NCBI RefSeq assembly: GCF_009848495.1
Contig: NZ_WWEP01000010.1
Coordinates: 1-64,000 of the forward strand
Length of the DNA: 64,000 bases
Direction of reading: 5' to 3'
Source: Flavobacterium sp. MK4S-17
GTDB taxonomy: Bacteria > Bacteroidota > Bacteroidia > Flavobacteriales > Flavobacteriaceae
The translations under genes and the position numbers were made by a program. Under the pieces are notes generated by a model. The model had not been told where the DNA came from. It saw nothing but the letters and a program-made list of their open reading frames with translations, and did not search any database. Below are positions 56,766 to 64,000 of the stretch, piece after piece. Positions within the stretch are counted from its first letter, which is position 1. Each line of letters opens with the position of its first letter.

Positions 56766-56806
56766 GTAAAAATAAAAATCCTGCCGCTAAAACAAGTGGC
56801 AGGATA
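56766..56806 (-). terminator. Terminator of the DUF5606 gene
   Basis: On the minus strand ATCCTGCCACT - TGTTTT - AGCGGCAGGAT with one G-U pair, followed by TTTTATTTTT. Confidence 0.75.
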
Positions 56807-56829
56807 ATAAATAAATTTAGTAAGGTAAT

Positions 56830-57261
56830 TTATTCTTCTGTTTTAACTTCGTCTTCCTTAGCTTCTTCAGCCAGGCTTTCTTTACTTACAAGCCCTTTTG
56901 CTTGTAATGTATTATACCAGTTAAGTATCTTTTTTATATCCGAGGCATACACCCTATCCTCATCAAATTCAGGCAGTGCTTCCCTGAAATAATTTTCAAG
57001 GGTAGCATTATCCTCTTTATGGGAAATTGCAGGGCCTTTATTTTCTTTCTCAGCAATTGCCCTAAACACTTCCGATAGTTTTATCTCTCCATCATAAGTG
57101 TAAACTGATATTTCAGATAAAAGGCTCACATTATTCCTAAGCCCCACAGTTATCCTTTTACCATCAGAAAGCGATTCGGCAACAAAGCCTGTCCTTGTTT
57201 GTATTTTTAATTCGTATAATCCCGGTTTGCCCGAAATGGCTAATATTTTATCAATGCTCAT
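56830..57261 (-). CDS. DUF5606-domain protein
   Basis: The start is placed at ATG 57261 (MSIDKILAISGKPGLYEL); an upstream in-frame start at 57312 would add a hydrophobic tail absent from the family and nearly touch the def stop. The 143-residue protein has the DUF5606 core (ISGKPGLYELKIQTRTGFVAES in part, KRITVGLRNNVSLLSE) and an acidic C-terminus. Cytosolic, of unknown function, usually found beside def in flavobacteria. Confidence 0.85.
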   Translation of the reverse strand: MSIDKILAISGKPGLYELKIQTRTGFVAESLSDGKRITVGLRNNVSLLSEISVYTYDGEIKLSEVFRAIAEKENKGPAISHKEDNATLENYFREALPEFDEDRVYASDIKKILNWYNTLQAKGLVSKESLAEEAKEDEVKTEE

Positions 57262-57315
57262 TATAAAATTTTTTAAGGGTAGCAAATATGCAATCTTTGG
57301 TTTTAAAATCAAAAA

Positions 57316-57903
57316 TTATCTGCCTTTTTTAGCAACAAATTTCATTTTATAATCAGGCCTTGTTTTGCCCTCCATAATATTCTGGAGTTTCTTTTGTATC
57401 AGCCTTTTTTTTAGCGATGATATTTTATCTGTAAACAAAATCCCCTCAATGTGGTCATACTCATGCTGTATAACCCTGGCAATTAAGCCGTCATATACAT
57501 CGGTGTGCTTATTAAAATCTTCATCATAATACTCAATGGTTATTTTTTCCTTGCGGTAAACATCTTCGCGAACCTCAGGAATACTAAGGCAGCCCTCATT
57601 AAAACCCCACTCCTCGCCTTCTTCCTTTACAATTACAGGATTGATAAACGCTTTTTTAAAGCCTTTAAGCTTGTCCTGTTCTTCTTTCGTCAGGTCATCG
57701 TCTTCGCTAAAAGGGGTGGTATCTACTACAAAAAGCCTGATAGCAAGCCCTACCTGCGGAGCTGCAAGCCCAACGCCATAGGCATTATACATGGTATCAA
57801 ACATATTATCCACAAGCTGTTTAAGCTCCGGATAATCTTTAGGTATTTCCTCACCTTTTTTCCTCAGCACAGGGTCTCCGTATCCTATAATAGGTAATAT
57901 CAT
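57316..57903 (-). CDS. def: Peptide deformylase
   Basis: Removes the formyl group from the N-terminal methionine of new proteins. The 195-residue type I enzyme has Gly45 in GVGLAAPQ, metal-ligand Cys105 in EGCLSIP, and His147, Glu148 and His151 in QHEYDHIEG. An insert of about 15 residues (DDDLTKEEQDK) follows the second strand, as in other Bacteroidota. Probably co-transcribed with the DUF5606 gene downstream. Confidence 0.97.
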   Translation of the reverse strand: MILPIIGYGDPVLRKKGEEIPKDYPELKQLVDNMFDTMYNAYGVGLAAPQVGLAIRLFVVDTTPFSEDDDLTKEEQDKLKGFKKAFINPVIVKEEGEEWGFNEGCLSIPEVREDVYRKEKITIEYYDEDFNKHTDVYDGLIARVIQHEYDHIEGILFTDKISSLKKRLIQKKLQNIMEGKTRPDYKMKFVAKKGR

Positions 57904-57958
57904 TGTTTAACTTTTTAATTTTTAAGGAATATAAATTTCCTTTATCAATAATCGTGCG

Positions 57959-57966
57959 CAAAAATA
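57959..57966 (-). promoter_or_regulatory. Bacteroidota -7 element upstream of def
   Basis: On the minus strand the site reads TATTTTTG, 55 bases before the def ATG. It matches TAnnTTTG; no good -33 TTG. Confidence 0.45.
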
Positions 57967-58064
57967 ATAAATTAAAATTTATCAGGTATTTGTTGCCCTA
58001 AACAGCAGATGCTAATTTTTTGTGAGAATTAACGCAATCTGTGTTTAATAACTATACCATTTAT

Positions 58065-58072
58065 TACCTTTG
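58065..58072 (+). promoter_or_regulatory. Bacteroidota -7 element upstream of the FUSC-family gene
   Basis: TACCTTTG, a perfect TAnnTTTG, 17 bases before the ATG. Confidence 0.55.
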
Positions 58073-58089
58073 TTACTAACACCTGCCCA

Positions 58090-60309
58090 ATGATTGAAAA
58101 AATAAGGCAATTTACCGATAGCTATAATTTTTCTAAAGCACTGATAGTTACACTTTCGGCTGCGCTGCCGGTGCTTATACTTTCGCGGCTTGCTTATTTT
58201 GAAGCAGGTGTTACCATAGCCATAGGTGCTTTCCTTACTTATCCGGCTGATATACCCAGCAACAGCCAACACAGGCTTAAAGGCTTGCTTACCACTGCGC
58301 TGATTGTGGCAGGGTGTACCCTTTTGGTTAATCTTTTATATCCTTTTCCGGCAGTTTTTTATCCGGTGGTTACCCTATTGGTGTTTTTCCTTTCCATGAT
58401 TTCGGTTTACGGTCAAAGGGCAACTATGGTGTCGTTTTCAGGCCTGCTGGCCATAGCACTGGCAACGGGGCATATAAAAACAGGCTGGAATGTGGTAACA
58501 CATACCGGGCTTGTGTTATGTGGTGGTATTATCTATACCACTGTTTCCATGATTTTTAATTTCCTGAACCCACACAGGTACACTGAACTGCAAATTGCCG
58601 AATGCCTGAAGCTGACAGCTAAATACATGAAACTTCGTGGCGACCTTTGGGATGCCGAAGCAGACAGGGGCAGTATAATTGAAAAGCAACTTAACTTACA
58701 GGTAGAAATTAATACCATACACGAAAACCTGCGTGAAATACTTATCAGGAACCGATCTAACGCAGGTAATTCCAACCGGAACCGCAGGATGCTGCTCGTG
58801 TTTATATCATTGGTGGAAATACTGGAAATAGCACTTTCCACCTCGTTTGACCACAGCAAGCTGCAACAAAAATTCAGTGCCTACCCTAAAGTAATTGGCA
58901 ATTACCAAAACCTTGCCTATAACCTTGCCGCAACGCTAAAGAAAATTTCCAAAAGCATTGAGAAGAAAAAAAAATATACATCAAAGCACAGCTTGCTGCA
59001 GGATATTGAAGCCTTTGAAAAAGCTATTGAAAATTATGAAAGCGCATTAGGAAAAGAAGAAGCTTCGGAAGGGGTATGGATGCTTTCCAACATGCTGCAT
59101 TATGCCGAAAAGCAAGTAGAGAAAATTAAGATTATAGAGCGTGCATTTACGCTAAACATGAATTTTAAAGACCTGAAAGGGCGTGATAAAGACCTTGAAA
59201 AATTCCTTGCACCGGAATATTACCCATTCCGGATATTAAGGGAAAACCTTAGCTTCTCTTCTACAATATTCCGACTTTCGCTACGGCTCACGCTGACTAT
59301 TGCCATGGGCTTTATTATAGGGCTTATATTCCCGCTGCAAAATGTGTACTGGATTTTGCTCACCATAGTGGTTATTATGCGGCCGGGGTATGGGCTTACA
59401 AAGCAAAGGTCTTACCAAAGGATTATAGGTACCATTACAGGCGGCATTATAGCTTTTGCATTTTTAAGTTTTGTGCACCATCCTGTTATTACAGGCACAC
59501 TGGCTATAGTATGCATGATAATGGGCTTTACCTTTACTGCTATAAACTACCGCATTGGGGCAACGTTTGTAACCATATATGTAATATTTGTGTATAGCAT
59601 GCTTAATCCTGATATAAGCCATGTAATACAGTACCGCATTATTGATACTGTGGTTGGGGCACTGCTTGCTTTTGGAGCCAATTATTTCTTTTGGCCTTCT
59701 TGGGAATTTATAAATATGCCAGCCCACATTAAAAAATCTATTGAGGCCAACAGGGATTATCTGCAGGAAATTTCGCTTATGTACAATAAAAAAGAGGGGG
59801 TGCCCACCTCATACCGGCTGGCCCGTAAAAATGCTTTTGTAGCTTTAGGGAATTTTATGGCCTCCTACCAGCGCATGGCGCAGGAACCCAAGTCAAAGCA
59901 AAAAAAGCAGCAGCAGGTTTATAAGCTGGCAGTACTTAACCATACCTTACTATCATCACTCGCATCATTGGGAACTTATATACAATCCCGAAAAACATCA
60001 AAGGCTTCCGAAGCTTTTAATGTAGTAGTACAGGCAGTAACTAAAAATATGGATAATGCAGTTATGCTGATAAATATGGGTGAAGAAGCTTCTGAAGTTA
60101 ATTTTGCCGATAAAGAGGAACTTGCCATGCGCTTTACAGAACTCAAAAATATAAGGGCACGCGAACTCAGGGAAACCGAATTAACCCATGAGGAAGAGTT
60201 CAGGCTGAGGATGCAGGAAGCTAACCTTGTAATTGAGCAACTTGTATGGCTTAATACCTTGTCGGAAAAAATTGTAAAGGCTGCAAGGCAACTGCAATTT
60301 GGGAAATAA
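58090..60309 (+). CDS. FUSC-family inner-membrane protein (YccS/YhfK-like)
   Basis: A 739-residue membrane protein with two blocks of about six membrane helices (about residues 15-160 and 395-540) and two cytosolic helical regions. The second block shows the FUSC core (VYWILLTIVVIMRPGYGLTKQRS in part, FTAINYRIGATFVTIYVIF in part). Relatives include YccS and aromatic-acid efflux AaeB; a transport role is plausible but the substrate is unknown. It stands alone with its own promoter. Confidence 0.88.
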   Translation: MIEKIRQFTDSYNFSKALIVTLSAALPVLILSRLAYFEAGVTIAIGAFLTYPADIPSNSQHRLKGLLTTALIVAGCTLLVNLLYPFPAVFYPVVTLLVFFLSMISVYGQRATMVSFSGLLAIALATGHIKTGWNVVTHTGLVLCGGIIYTTVSMIFNFLNPHRYTELQIAECLKLTAKYMKLRGDLWDAEADRGSIIEKQLNLQVEINTIHENLREILIRNRSNAGNSNRNRRMLLVFISLVEILEIALSTSFDHSKLQQKFSAYPKVIGNYQNLAYNLAATLKKISKSIEKKKKYTSKHSLLQDIEAFEKAIENYESALGKEEASEGVWMLSNMLHYAEKQVEKIKIIERAFTLNMNFKDLKGRDKDLEKFLAPEYYPFRILRENLSFSSTIFRLSLRLTLTIAMGFIIGLIFPLQNVYWILLTIVVIMRPGYGLTKQRSYQRIIGTITGGIIAFAFLSFVHHPVITGTLAIVCMIMGFTFTAINYRIGATFVTIYVIFVYSMLNPDISHVIQYRIIDTVVGALLAFGANYFFWPSWEFINMPAHIKKSIEANRDYLQEISLMYNKKEGVPTSYRLARKNAFVALGNFMASYQRMAQEPKSKQKKQQQVYKLAVLNHTLLSSLASLGTYIQSRKTSKASEAFNVVVQAVTKNMDNAVMLINMGEEASEVNFADKEELAMRFTELKNIRARELRETELTHEEEFRLRMQEANLVIEQLVWLNTLSEKIVKAARQLQFGK

Positions 60310-60310
60310 A

Positions 60311-60345
60311 ACACCATCCTGAAAATCATCAGGATGGCATTATTG
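60311..60345. terminator. Probable bidirectional terminator between the FUSC-family gene and mnmA
   Basis: CCATCCTGA - AAATCA - TCAGGATGG hairpin at 60314-60337. The flanking T runs are weak on both sides. Confidence 0.65.
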
Positions 60346-60361
60346 TTTATACTTTAAAAGT

Positions 60362-61549
60362 TTATGAAATTACTCCACTGCCTATAAGTTCATCGTTAAT
60401 ATACCAGGCGGCAAACTGCCCTTCGGTTATTGCGCTTTGCGGCTCATTGAATGAAATGTACATGCCGTTATCAAACCTGTGCAATATAGCTTTTTGCAGT
60501 GGCTGGCGGTAACGGATGCGCACCATAACTTCCATTGTTTCACCATCTTTTAAGGCCAGGTCTTCCCTTATCCAGTGTATCTCACTTTCCTGGATAAACA
60601 GTGCCCTGCGAAAAAGACCCGGGTGGCTGTGCCCCTGCCCTGTGTATATGGCATTGGTTTTTACATCTGTGGCAATTATAAAAAGCGGTTCTTTTGTACC
60701 ACCCACGTTAAGCCCTTTTCGCTGCCCTATGGTATAGTAATGTGCTCCCTGGTGCCTACCTACCATTTTGCCCATTTCAGGGGTATAATCAAGATTCTTG
60801 GCTTCAAAGGCCAACTGCTCTTTTACATTACTGAATTTTGGTATGTCAATTTTATAAGCGGCTGCATTGGCATCCACCTCATAAATTAATCCTTCCTTAG
60901 GCTGTAGCTGCTGCTGCAAAAATTCGGGCAGCCTTACTTTTCCTATAAAGCATAAACCCTGCGAATCTTTCTTTTCGGCGGTGGCAAGCTCCATTTTGGC
61001 AGCTATATCCCTCACCTGCGGCTTTGTTAGCTCCCCAATGGGAAATAATGCTTTAGCAAGCTGCTCCTGCGATAGCTGGCACAAAAAATAGGACTGGTCT
61101 TTATTACCGTCAACTCCGGCTAAAAGGCGGTGTATTTGTTTTCCGTCTTTTTCTATAGTATCCTTGCGGCAATAGTGCCCTGTTGCTACATAGTCGGCAC
61201 CAAGCCCAAGGGCAATTTTCATGAAAACATCAAATTTTATTTCCCGGTTGCAAAGCACATCAGGATTAGGCGTGCGCCCTTTTTCATATTCGTTAAACAT
61301 ATAGTCCACTATACGCTCTTTGTACTGCTCGCTAAGGTCAACTGTTTGGAAAGGGATGCCCAGTTTCTCAGCTACAAGTAAAGCATCATTGCTGTCTTCC
61401 AGCCAAGGGCATTCATTGGATATGGTAACCGAATCATCATGCCAGTTCTTCATAAAAAGCCCAACAACATCATATCCCTGTTCTTTAAGCAGGTATGCCG
61501 CAACACTGGAATCAACTCCTCCCGATAATCCTACAACTACACGTTTCAT
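60362..61549 (-). CDS. mnmA: tRNA-specific 2-thiouridylase MnmA
   Basis: Thiolates U34 of tRNA for Glu, Gln and Lys using sulfur relayed from cysteine. The 395-residue protein has the PP-loop SGGVDS at 9-14 and two conserved catalytic cysteines, in [12 protein letters not shown] and in QGLCFIGK. The C-terminal domain with [10 protein letters not shown] and the beta-barrel region is complete. An insert of about 25 residues around residues 170-235 is seen in Bacteroidota. Single-gene unit. Confidence 0.96.
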   Translation of the reverse strand: MKRVVVGLSGGVDSSVAAYLLKEQGYDVVGLFMKNWHDDSVTISNECPWLEDSNDALLVAEKLGIPFQTVDLSEQYKERIVDYMFNEYEKGRTPNPDVLCNREIKFDVFMKIALGLGADYVATGHYCRKDTIEKDGKQIHRLLAGVDGNKDQSYFLCQLSQEQLAKALFPIGELTKPQVRDIAAKMELATAEKKDSQGLCFIGKVRLPEFLQQQLQPKEGLIYEVDANAAAYKIDIPKFSNVKEQLAFEAKNLDYTPEMGKMVGRHQGAHYYTIGQRKGLNVGGTKEPLFIIATDVKTNAIYTGQGHSHPGLFRRALFIQESEIHWIREDLALKDGETMEVMVRIRYRQPLQKAILHRFDNGMYISFNEPQSAITEGQFAAWYINDELIGSGVIS

Positions 61550-61572
61550 TTTAAATATTCTGAATTCTGCTG

Positions 61573-61580
61573 CAAAATTA
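61573..61580 (-). promoter_or_regulatory. Bacteroidota -7 element upstream of mnmA
   Basis: On the minus strand the site reads TAATTTTG, 23 bases before the mnmA ATG. It lies just before the 3' end of the upstream gene at 61589. Confidence 0.45.
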
Positions 61581-61588
61581 CAACAAAA

Positions 61589-62278
61589 TTATTTACGCTG
61601 CCCTGCTTCGCCTTTATCCTCCTGTTTTACAAGCTTGCCGTTTTCATAAAACTTCCATTGCCCCACCCTTGCGCCATTACTATAATCGCCTTCTGCAACC
61701 ACCTGCCCGTGGCTGTCTTTAAAAATGGCGTGCCCATGCAGCTTTCCATCCTTATAATGCGACTCTTCCAGTTGAAGCCCTTTTTCTGTATATTTTTTAT
61801 AAACCCCATTTCTAACCCCGTTGGCATACTGTGCTTCTTCCGCAATTTTCCCGTTAGCAAAATAAACTTTCCTTACACCTGTAAGCTGCCCCTTGGTATA
61901 ATGCTCTGTAAGCATAATGGTTTCCTTGCCCGGGTGGTAAAATTTCCATTCACCCACACGCTGCTTGTTTACCTCTTTCCCCTCACTGGCTTTTTTCCCT
62001 TTTTCTCCATAAAAAACAACATAGTAGGAACCGTCTTTTAAGGAAAAATCCCTTGTAGCCATAAGTGACGACACTGAGTCATTATTAAAGAATTTAAAAA
62101 CGCCTGTTTCCTTCCCATGGTTAAAAGTGCCTTCATATCGCGGCAGTTTAGTATCCTCATATATACCCTTCCACAGGCCGTGCCTTTTGCCCTGATTATC
62201 TGTTTTATTAATTTGCTGTGCTTCCACATTTATAATGCCGAAAAGTAATATCAACAATAAAGAAAAACGGATTTTCAT
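61589..62278 (-). CDS. Secreted MORN/YwqK-repeat protein
   Basis: A 229-residue protein with a signal peptide (ending NVEAQQ) and about seven MORN-like repeats of the form G-x-W-K-x-Y/F followed by G-K (GLWKGIYED, GVFKFF, GEWKFYHPGKE, GVYKKYTEKG, GQWKFYENGKL). Such repeats occur in Bacteroidota proteins labelled YwqK antitoxins, which is a name only; here a periplasmic or outer-surface structural role is more likely. Upstream of mnmA on the same strand, separated by 39 bases. Confidence 0.8.
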   Translation of the reverse strand: MKIRFSLLLILLFGIINVEAQQINKTDNQGKRHGLWKGIYEDTKLPRYEGTFNHGKETGVFKFFNNDSVSSLMATRDFSLKDGSYYVVFYGEKGKKASEGKEVNKQRVGEWKFYHPGKETIMLTEHYTKGQLTGVRKVYFANGKIAEEAQYANGVRNGVYKKYTEKGLQLEESHYKDGKLHGHAIFKDSHGQVVAEGDYSNGARVGQWKFYENGKLVKQEDKGEAGQRK

Positions 62279-62348
62279 AAATCTGTGCTTTTAATCTGAA
62301 ACTCTAATTATAAGTTTTTATTGTTATGCATAAACCATGCAAAATAGT

Positions 62349-62377
62349 AAAAAAGCACCCCTTTGGGTGCTTTTATT
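62349..62377 (-). terminator. Terminator of yidC
   Basis: AAAAGCACCC - CTTT - GGGTGCTTTT perfect stem with T tract on the minus strand, starting right after the yidC stop. Confidence 0.92.
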
Positions 62378-64000
62378 TTATTTCTTGTTTTGCCTTGTTT
62401 TTTGCTGTTCCTGTGCCTGCTCCATCATTTCCTGCATTTTGCGCTGAAAACGGCTTTGCGTTTTTGGCTTGGATTTGTTCTCCTGTATTATGGCATGTAC
62501 TTTATCCTCTTTTACAATATGGTTTTTAATTACATACATAATACCAATTGTAATAAGGTTGGAGATAAAGTAATACAAACTTAAGCCCGATGCATAGTTA
62601 TTAAAGAAAATAAGCATCATAACAGGTGATATATATATCATTATCTTCATTATCTTGCTCATATCCGGCATGCCTTCCTGCGGTGGCTGTGCCATAGACT
62701 GGTCGCCCGTTGTCATTTTCATGTAAAAGAATATGGCTACTGATGCCAGTATAGGGAATAAACTTACATGGTTGCCATAAAACGGTATATAAAATGGCAG
62801 ATGAAGTACTGAGTCATAAGACGAAAGGTCGGTTGCCCAAAGGAAACTCTTTTGCCTTAAATCAAAGAATGAAGGGAAAAACTGGAATAATGCATAAAAA
62901 ACCGGTATCTGCATAAGTGCAGGAAGACAGCCGGCCATTGGGCTTACGCCCGCTTTGCTGTACAGCTTCATGGTTTCCTGCTGTTTTTTCATAGGGTCTT
63001 TTTTGTACTTCTCATTTATTTCCTGTATTTCAGGGCGAAGCACCTTCATTTTTGCCTGTGAAAGGTAGGATTTATAGGTAATTGGCGACATTACAAGCCT
63101 TACCAGGATGGTAAATAATATAATGGCAATACCATAAGGGATAAATGAACTTAGCAGTGTAAATACCGGAATAAAAATATAACGGTTTATCCACCCGAAA
63201 ATACCCCAACCCAAAGGCATAACCTCATCAAGGTTGCGGTCATACTCATTAAGTATCTTATAATCTGCCGGGCCATAATACCAGTTCATATTATAGCTAA
63301 GCTCCCCGCCTTTAAACTCCAGCGGCACTTTGGCGGTAAAATTTTTGGTAAATATGGTATCCTGCTTTTCGTCCTTCACGAGGTTTTCAGAAGTAAGGTC
63401 GGCGGTTTTAAAAGGGGTATCTGTAAGCAGTATCGAAGTAAAAAAGTGCTGTTTGTAAGCTATATAAGTAACATTATCTGCCTTCTCAGCCTCGTTTTTA
63501 CCCTGTCCTAAATAATCGTCCTTACCTTCTTCATATTCATATACAAGCTCAGTGTACCTGTTTTCATATGAAACGCTTTTTTCGTTCCTGTAGGCTTTAA
63601 GCTGCCACTCCAAATCCATTGGCTGGGATGTATCCACTATTTGCGAAAGCCCCTGCGTGCGGATTGAAAAATCCATCATATAATCATTATGCTTAAGCAC
63701 ATAACGATACTCAAGGAATTCATTAGGCCCTGCCTTTAATCGCATGGTTAGTACTTCGTTTTCGCCTTCTTTGGTTTTAGCAGGCTCAAAGTACATATCC
63801 TTGGTATTAAGGATGCGGTTATCCTTAGTTTTAAACTGCAGGTTAAAATTGGCATTATTATTTTTTATAAGCTCAACCCTTTCGTTAGAGCCTTTTTTAA
63901 ACTGCTCAAAATTATTCATGTTGGCTTCAGCTATATATCCTCCTTTATTGGATATACGCAATGTTACCAGCGGGTTTTTAAGCTCTGTAATACCATTTTT
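62378..64000 (-). CDS. yidC: Membrane protein insertase YidC, N-terminus beyond window
   Basis: Inserts and folds inner-membrane proteins with or without Sec. The frame continues to the window edge (the visible part starts KNGITELKNP), so the N-terminal membrane anchor and part of the periplasmic domain are missing. Visible are the rest of the large periplasmic beta-sandwich domain, then the five-helix conserved core with LPALMQIPVFYALFQFFPS, the cytosolic hairpin with KMKVLRPEIQEINEKYKKDPMK (in part) and the positively charged tail. A TTG at 63961 is not the true start. YidD, its usual helper, is encoded at 5294 in this window. Confidence 0.96.
   Translation of the reverse strand, partial: KNGITELKNPLVTLRISNKGGYIAEANMNNFEQFKKGSNERVELIKNNNANFNLQFKTKDNRILNTKDMYFEPAKTKEGENEVLTMRLKAGPNEFLEYRYVLKHNDYMMDFSIRTQGLSQIVDTSQPMDLEWQLKAYRNEKSVSYENRYTELVYEYEEGKDDYLGQGKNEAEKADNVTYIAYKQHFFTSILLTDTPFKTADLTSENLVKDEKQDTIFTKNFTAKVPLEFKGGELSYNMNWYYGPADYKILNEYDRNLDEVMPLGWGIFGWINRYIFIPVFTLLSSFIPYGIAIILFTILVRLVMSPITYKSYLSQAKMKVLRPEIQEINEKYKKDPMKKQQETMKLYSKAGVSPMAGCLPALMQIPVFYALFQFFPSFFDLRQKSFLWATDLSSYDSVLHLPFYIPFYGNHVSLFPILASVAIFFYMKMTTGDQSMAQPPQEGMPDMSKIMKIMIYISPVMMLIFFNNYASGLSLYYFISNLITIGIMYVIKNHIVKEDKVHAIIQENKSKPKTQSRFQRKMQEMMEQAQEQQKTRQNKK

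Noticed and set aside
57262..57312. An upstream start for the DUF5606 gene
   Set aside because: The added stretch is hydrophobic and not part of the conserved domain, and the ATG at 57261 gives the family N-terminus.
61589..62278. A toxin-antitoxin pair suggested by the YwqK family name
   Set aside because: The protein is secreted, and no toxin gene is adjacent.

Overview
The window looks like a chromosomal segment of a Bacteroidota bacterium, most likely of the family Flavobacteriaceae (Flavobacterium-like). The evidence is a type IX secretion (T9SS) cargo with a type-B sorting tail, a fused SecDF, many upstream regions with the Bacteroidota -7 element TAnnTTTG, near absence of Shine-Dalgarno sequences, AT-rich codon use and family-typical genes (DUF349, DUF5606, OstA-like, DUF4129/DUF4350). 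I see no tRNA, rRNA, CRISPR array or insertion sequence, and no gap between genes exceeds about 230 bases.

Layout. 1-2901: a minus-strand pair, a small secreted protein followed by a large surface protein with five exact-period 74-residue repeats whose 3' end lies outside the window. 3128-6549: plus-strand folE, cysS, yidD, lgt. 6631-8543: an exbB-exbD-tonB operon. 8689-17346: minus-strand housekeeping genes secDF, mdh, gyrB, asnB and a GreA/GreB-like gene, most followed by clear hairpin terminators. 17409-22199: a large periplasmic TPR protein and an outer-membrane beta-barrel in one operon. 22387-32118: ftsE, then a surface-glycan locus on both strands (two GT2, an FdtA-like cupin, two GT4-like transferases, an SGNH/MBOAT O-acylation pair, a Wzx-like flippase and a FemAB/GNAT-like transferase). 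32261-34753: a second T9SS cargo. 34766-42787: two RDD proteins, a TRIC-like channel and a tight SpoIIM/DUF4129/DUF4350/MoxR/DUF58 operon. 42815-46987: a TrmH-type methyltransferase, a cupin gene that appears frameshifted near its end, relA/spoT and a Fur-family regulator. 47096-55941: purA, an OstA-like protein, a class III aminotransferase, a TPR protein, aroE and a DUF349 protein. 55977-57903: minus-strand mazG, DUF5606 and def. 58090-64000: a FUSC-family membrane protein, mnmA, a MORN-repeat secreted protein and most of yidC.

How the parts fit. Much of the window serves the cell envelope: membrane-protein and lipoprotein biogenesis (SecDF, YidC, YidD, Lgt), energised outer-membrane work (ExbB/ExbD/TonB), lipopolysaccharide or outer-membrane assembly (OstA-like), surface glycan synthesis with probable O-acylation, and T9SS-exported surface proteins. 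Interspersed are conserved nucleotide, tRNA and stringent-response genes. The parts least explained by known biology are the TPR/beta-barrel pair, the MoxR/DUF58 membrane cluster, the glycan locus and the 74-residue repeat protein. Nothing here is clearly a wholly new system; these are candidates.
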